Below the pieces are notes generated by a model. The model made no database searches and was not told the DNA's origin. It saw nothing but the letters and a program-made list of their open reading frames with translations. The translations under genes were made by a program, and so were the position numbers. A DNA stretch of 64,000 nucleotides. Source: JAZKFT01 sp040386335. GTDB taxonomy: Bacteria; Bacteroidota; Bacteroidia; Chitinophagales; Chitinophagaceae. Of this stretch, positions 62,165 through 64,000 are shown one piece after another; within the stretch, counting starts at the first letter, position 1; the number at the start of each line of letters is the position of its first letter. Where the stretch lies: assembly GCA_040386335.1 (NCBI GenBank), contig JAZKFT010000008.1:186001-250000 (forward strand), given 5' to 3'.

Positions 62165-62310
62165 TTAATCAGGTTGGTATAAGTGCCATTTTGTAAGCAG
62201 TAACAATTGACGGGTAACCTGCCCTTATTATTTATTGAAACTAACGTCGGTACAAACTCTTGAAGACAATAACTCTATGAACCTGCCATAAAAATCTATC
62301 AACGTAGCCC
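62165..62310 (-). repeat. Leader-like repeat, copy B
   Basis: Homologous to 59560-59715 over ~140 bp with perhaps three quarters identity by eye and several small gaps. Here it follows a different truncated stub. The upstream boundary lies at GGGCTACG, close to where copy A begins (GGCCTACCG). Confidence 0.6.
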
Positions 62311-62314
62311 GCGA

Positions 62315-62450
62315 CGGCGCCACGCTTAGTATTGCTACTGATATCTAAGGCAGCACTTGGATTTGGGCTGCTGGTGCCAATGCCAACATTTTGTGAAGAA
62401 GCAGAAAAAGTGTAACCCAGAACGGTCGCTAAAAAAAGTATTTTTTTCAT
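62315..62450 (-). pseudogene. Truncated adhesin-type gene, N-terminal stub
   Basis: From the ATG at 62450: signal peptide MKKILFLATVLGYTFSASSQ, then NVGIGTSSPNPSAALDISSNTK, the standard opening of Bacteroidota trimeric-adhesin or tail-fibre-like surface proteins. The normal KGxLxPRMT continuation is absent; the frame runs into leader copy B and stops at 62241-62243. Probably the remnant of a paralogue of the adhesin gene just upstream. Confidence 0.6.
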
Positions 62451-62586
62451 AGCATTTATTTTTTACCTATAAATTACTGGCATTGATAAAGTAAATATTG
62501 ACACCGGCAATGGCCATAAAAACGGTTAGAAAGAGATTTTTCCCTGGTAGAAATCTTAAGGGCCATTAATGGATTGGTGCATTAAT

Positions 62587-64000
62587 TTATTGCGGACCGA
62601 TAGCAATGATCTTGACGCTAAAGTTGGGCGACCAGGTAACGGCACGGGGATTATTTACAAACAAAGTGCCGCTGAGAATGGTAACATTAGCAACGCTCAT
62701 CACCACTTCTGCAAAGCCGCCGCCAGCTGTAATATTGCCTACATACACATCTGGAATACCACTGAATGGTTCGGGGAAAAAGAAAGGAACGCTGTAAGTA
62801 TTGTTGGAAAAAATGGTCGCATTTACAGTGGCAACGACCACCAGTTTTTTTTGCTGGGTCCCGTCACTGCTCCTGATGAGGCCTTTCCCGTTTTTTACGG
62901 TAATATTTCCATGTGTATTAACTAAAGTGACTTCCGTATTTCCCAATTGTATGGCATTGGATTCGGTAGCGATGGCGCCGGAACCAATGGCTGTCGCGTT
63001 TGATAAGCCACCGTAATTTACATCGGCATAGTATCCGATGGCCGTATTGTATTGCCCGCTGGTGTTATTGAATAATGCATTAGTGCCATATGCGGTATTG
63101 CCCCAGCCAACACCATTGCTTGCCAGGGCTCCTGCGCCGGTAGCTGTGTTCAGGAAGCCTGTGGTATTGTTGTACAGTGCCTGGTCGCCAACTGCCGTGT
63201 TATTTCCGCCGGTGTTGTTTTTATATAGAGCGCCTCTTCCCACTGCAGTGTTAAAAGATCCTTTGGTGTTTTTGGATAATGTTTTTGAACCCAACGCAGT
63301 ATTGGCGATAGCTTCTTCCGGTAAGGTCGCACCGCTGCCGTTGGCAAACAAAGCCGAATCTCCAACAGCCACCAGGTTACTGCGATCGGTATTTGTAAAT
63401 AAAGCACCAAAGCCAACAGCGGTATTTGATGAACCTGTGGTGTTATTAAACATAGCAGCAACCCCGGTTACCGTATTCATATTACCCATCGTATTGGCCT
63501 GCAGCGCATTTAGACCCGTACCTGTATTGTACTCGCCTGAAGTATTATTGTAAAGTGAATAAGCACCGGTGCCGGTGTTGGAAATGCCGGTGGTATTCTT
63601 AAATAAAGCAGCAAATCCAGAGGCCGTATTGGCGGCTCCTGATAAATTGGAATACAATGAAAAAGTTCCTATGGCAGTATTGTCATAGCCGCTTGTATCA
63701 AAAAACATTGATTGATGACCGATAGCAGTATTCCGGTACCCGTTTATGTTGTTGGATAAAGACTGCATACCAACAGCCGTATTCTGAACGCCCGAGACAT
63801 TTCTCCGAAGGGCACCTGAACCAATGCCGGTGTTCTGAAAACCGTTCTTATTACTATTTAGCGCCTTAAATCCAAAACCGGTGTTATTCGTTCCGCTAGT
63901 GACCGAATCCAGTGTTCTGAAACCAATGGAAGTGTTGAGTGAGATGGTATCAATGATACCGGATTTGATATTATTTACTTTAAAAACAAGCGGCTTTAAA
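62587..64000 (-). CDS. YadA-head-like trimeric adhesin, 5' end outside window
   Basis: At least 470 aa; the frame is open to the right edge, so the start and signal peptide are missing. Residues read as ~15 or more ~24-residue repeats of NTAxGxxALxxNTxGxxNTAxGxxAL type, which in YadA-family heads form a left-handed beta-roll trimer. From about NYGGLSNATAIGSGAIATESNAIQLGNTEVT comes a neck-like motif. The final ~110 residues (KLVVVATVNATIFSNNTYSVPFFFPEPFSG..VKIIAIGPQ) are a small beta domain; no YadA membrane anchor is present, so attachment must differ from Proteobacterial TAAs. The nearby stub 62315-62450 probably derives from a relative. Confidence 0.85.
   Translation of the reverse strand, partial: LKPLVFKVNNIKSGIIDTISLNTSIGFRTLDSVTSGTNNTGFGFKALNSNKNGFQNTGIGSGALRRNVSGVQNTAVGMQSLSNNINGYRNTAIGHQSMFFDTSGYDNTAIGTFSLYSNLSGAANTASGFAALFKNTTGISNTGTGAYSLYNNTSGEYNTGTGLNALQANTMGNMNTVTGVAAMFNNTTGSSNTAVGFGALFTNTDRSNLVAVGDSALFANGSGATLPEEAIANTALGSKTLSKNTKGSFNTAVGRGALYKNNTGGNNTAVGDQALYNNTTGFLNTATGAGALASNGVGWGNTAYGTNALFNNTSGQYNTAIGYYADVNYGGLSNATAIGSGAIATESNAIQLGNTEVTLVNTHGNITVKNGKGLIRSSDGTQQKKLVVVATVNATIFSNNTYSVPFFFPEPFSGIPDVYVGNITAGGGFAEVVMSVANVTILSGTLFVNNPRAVTWSPNFSVKIIAIGPQ

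Noticed and set aside
1..64000. tRNA or rRNA genes, riboswitches, CIRCE element, prophage or plasmid origin
   Set aside because: I looked for cloverleaf/TTCGA loops, conserved riboswitch cores, TTAGCACTC repeats and integrase genes and saw none I could support.

Overview
The window looks like a chromosomal segment of a Bacteroidota bacterium, most likely Chitinophagaceae or close kin. Evidence: a GroEL ending in GGMGGY, the ~310-residue NusB, the GlmU-family protein typical of this phylum, a MaeB-type malic enzyme, a C-terminal type IX secretion sorting domain, many SPII lipoproteins with short lipoboxes, and promoters fitting the Bacteroidota -7 consensus TAnnTTTG instead of sigma-70 TATAAT. 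Assignments rest on reading the translated sequence; no database search was possible.

Layout. 0-3 kb: a 5'-complete but frameshifted OmpA-family protein running off the left edge, then a divergent RlpA / D-Ala-D-Ala dipeptidase pair. 3.0-3.5 kb: a ~0.5 kb unit bounded by ~47 bp inverted repeats. 3.5-9.7 kb: a pectin/rhamnogalacturonan-type cluster (GH28, GH106-like, sugar isomerase/epimerase, PhyH dioxygenase). 10-13.6 kb: DUF4142 lipoprotein, ECF42-type sigma factor with its DGPF/YCII partner, VOC and DinB proteins. 13.7-17.6 kb: large M16 protease, a 66 bp tandem repeat and a very acidic small protein. 17.7-26.7 kb: lipoproteins, MATE exporter, an mla-like ABC/MCE lipid-transport operon, esterase, MFS transporter. 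26.8-31.1 kb: SpoIIM / DUF4129 / DUF4350 / MoxR cluster. 31.3-37.3 kb: L31, GlmU-like, UbiA-family prenyltransferase, Ntn-hydrolase acylase. 37.3-40.6 kb: groEL and groES, unusually far apart. 41-45.8 kb: lipoprotein and a T9SS-exported subtilase with an apparent frameshift. 46-51.7 kb: nusB, DUF1573, yajC, coaE, VOC, maeB. 52-64 kb: an accessory-like stretch of large surface or secreted proteins (VIT/VWA, PKD-kelch, 7-bladed PLL-like lectin with an unassigned C-terminal domain, vanadium-type haloperoxidase/phosphatase, YadA-head-like adhesin) interspersed with truncated N-terminal gene stubs.

Most of the unexplained signal is between genes. About a dozen intergenic gaps hold degenerate short-word arrays (period roughly 7-11 nt). 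The word differs from locus to locus and the arrays are often arranged as inverted pairs. Separately there are GTAG-type REP hairpins whose GTAG supplies the stop codon of the upstream gene (twice), two copies of a 50-52 bp four-half-site TGTGACA palindrome, and a ~150 bp leader-like sequence duplicated next to two truncated secreted-protein stubs. Two genes carry an apparent -1 frameshift exactly at a slippery homopolymer (A10, and G GGT TTT). This could be sequencing error or real slippage.
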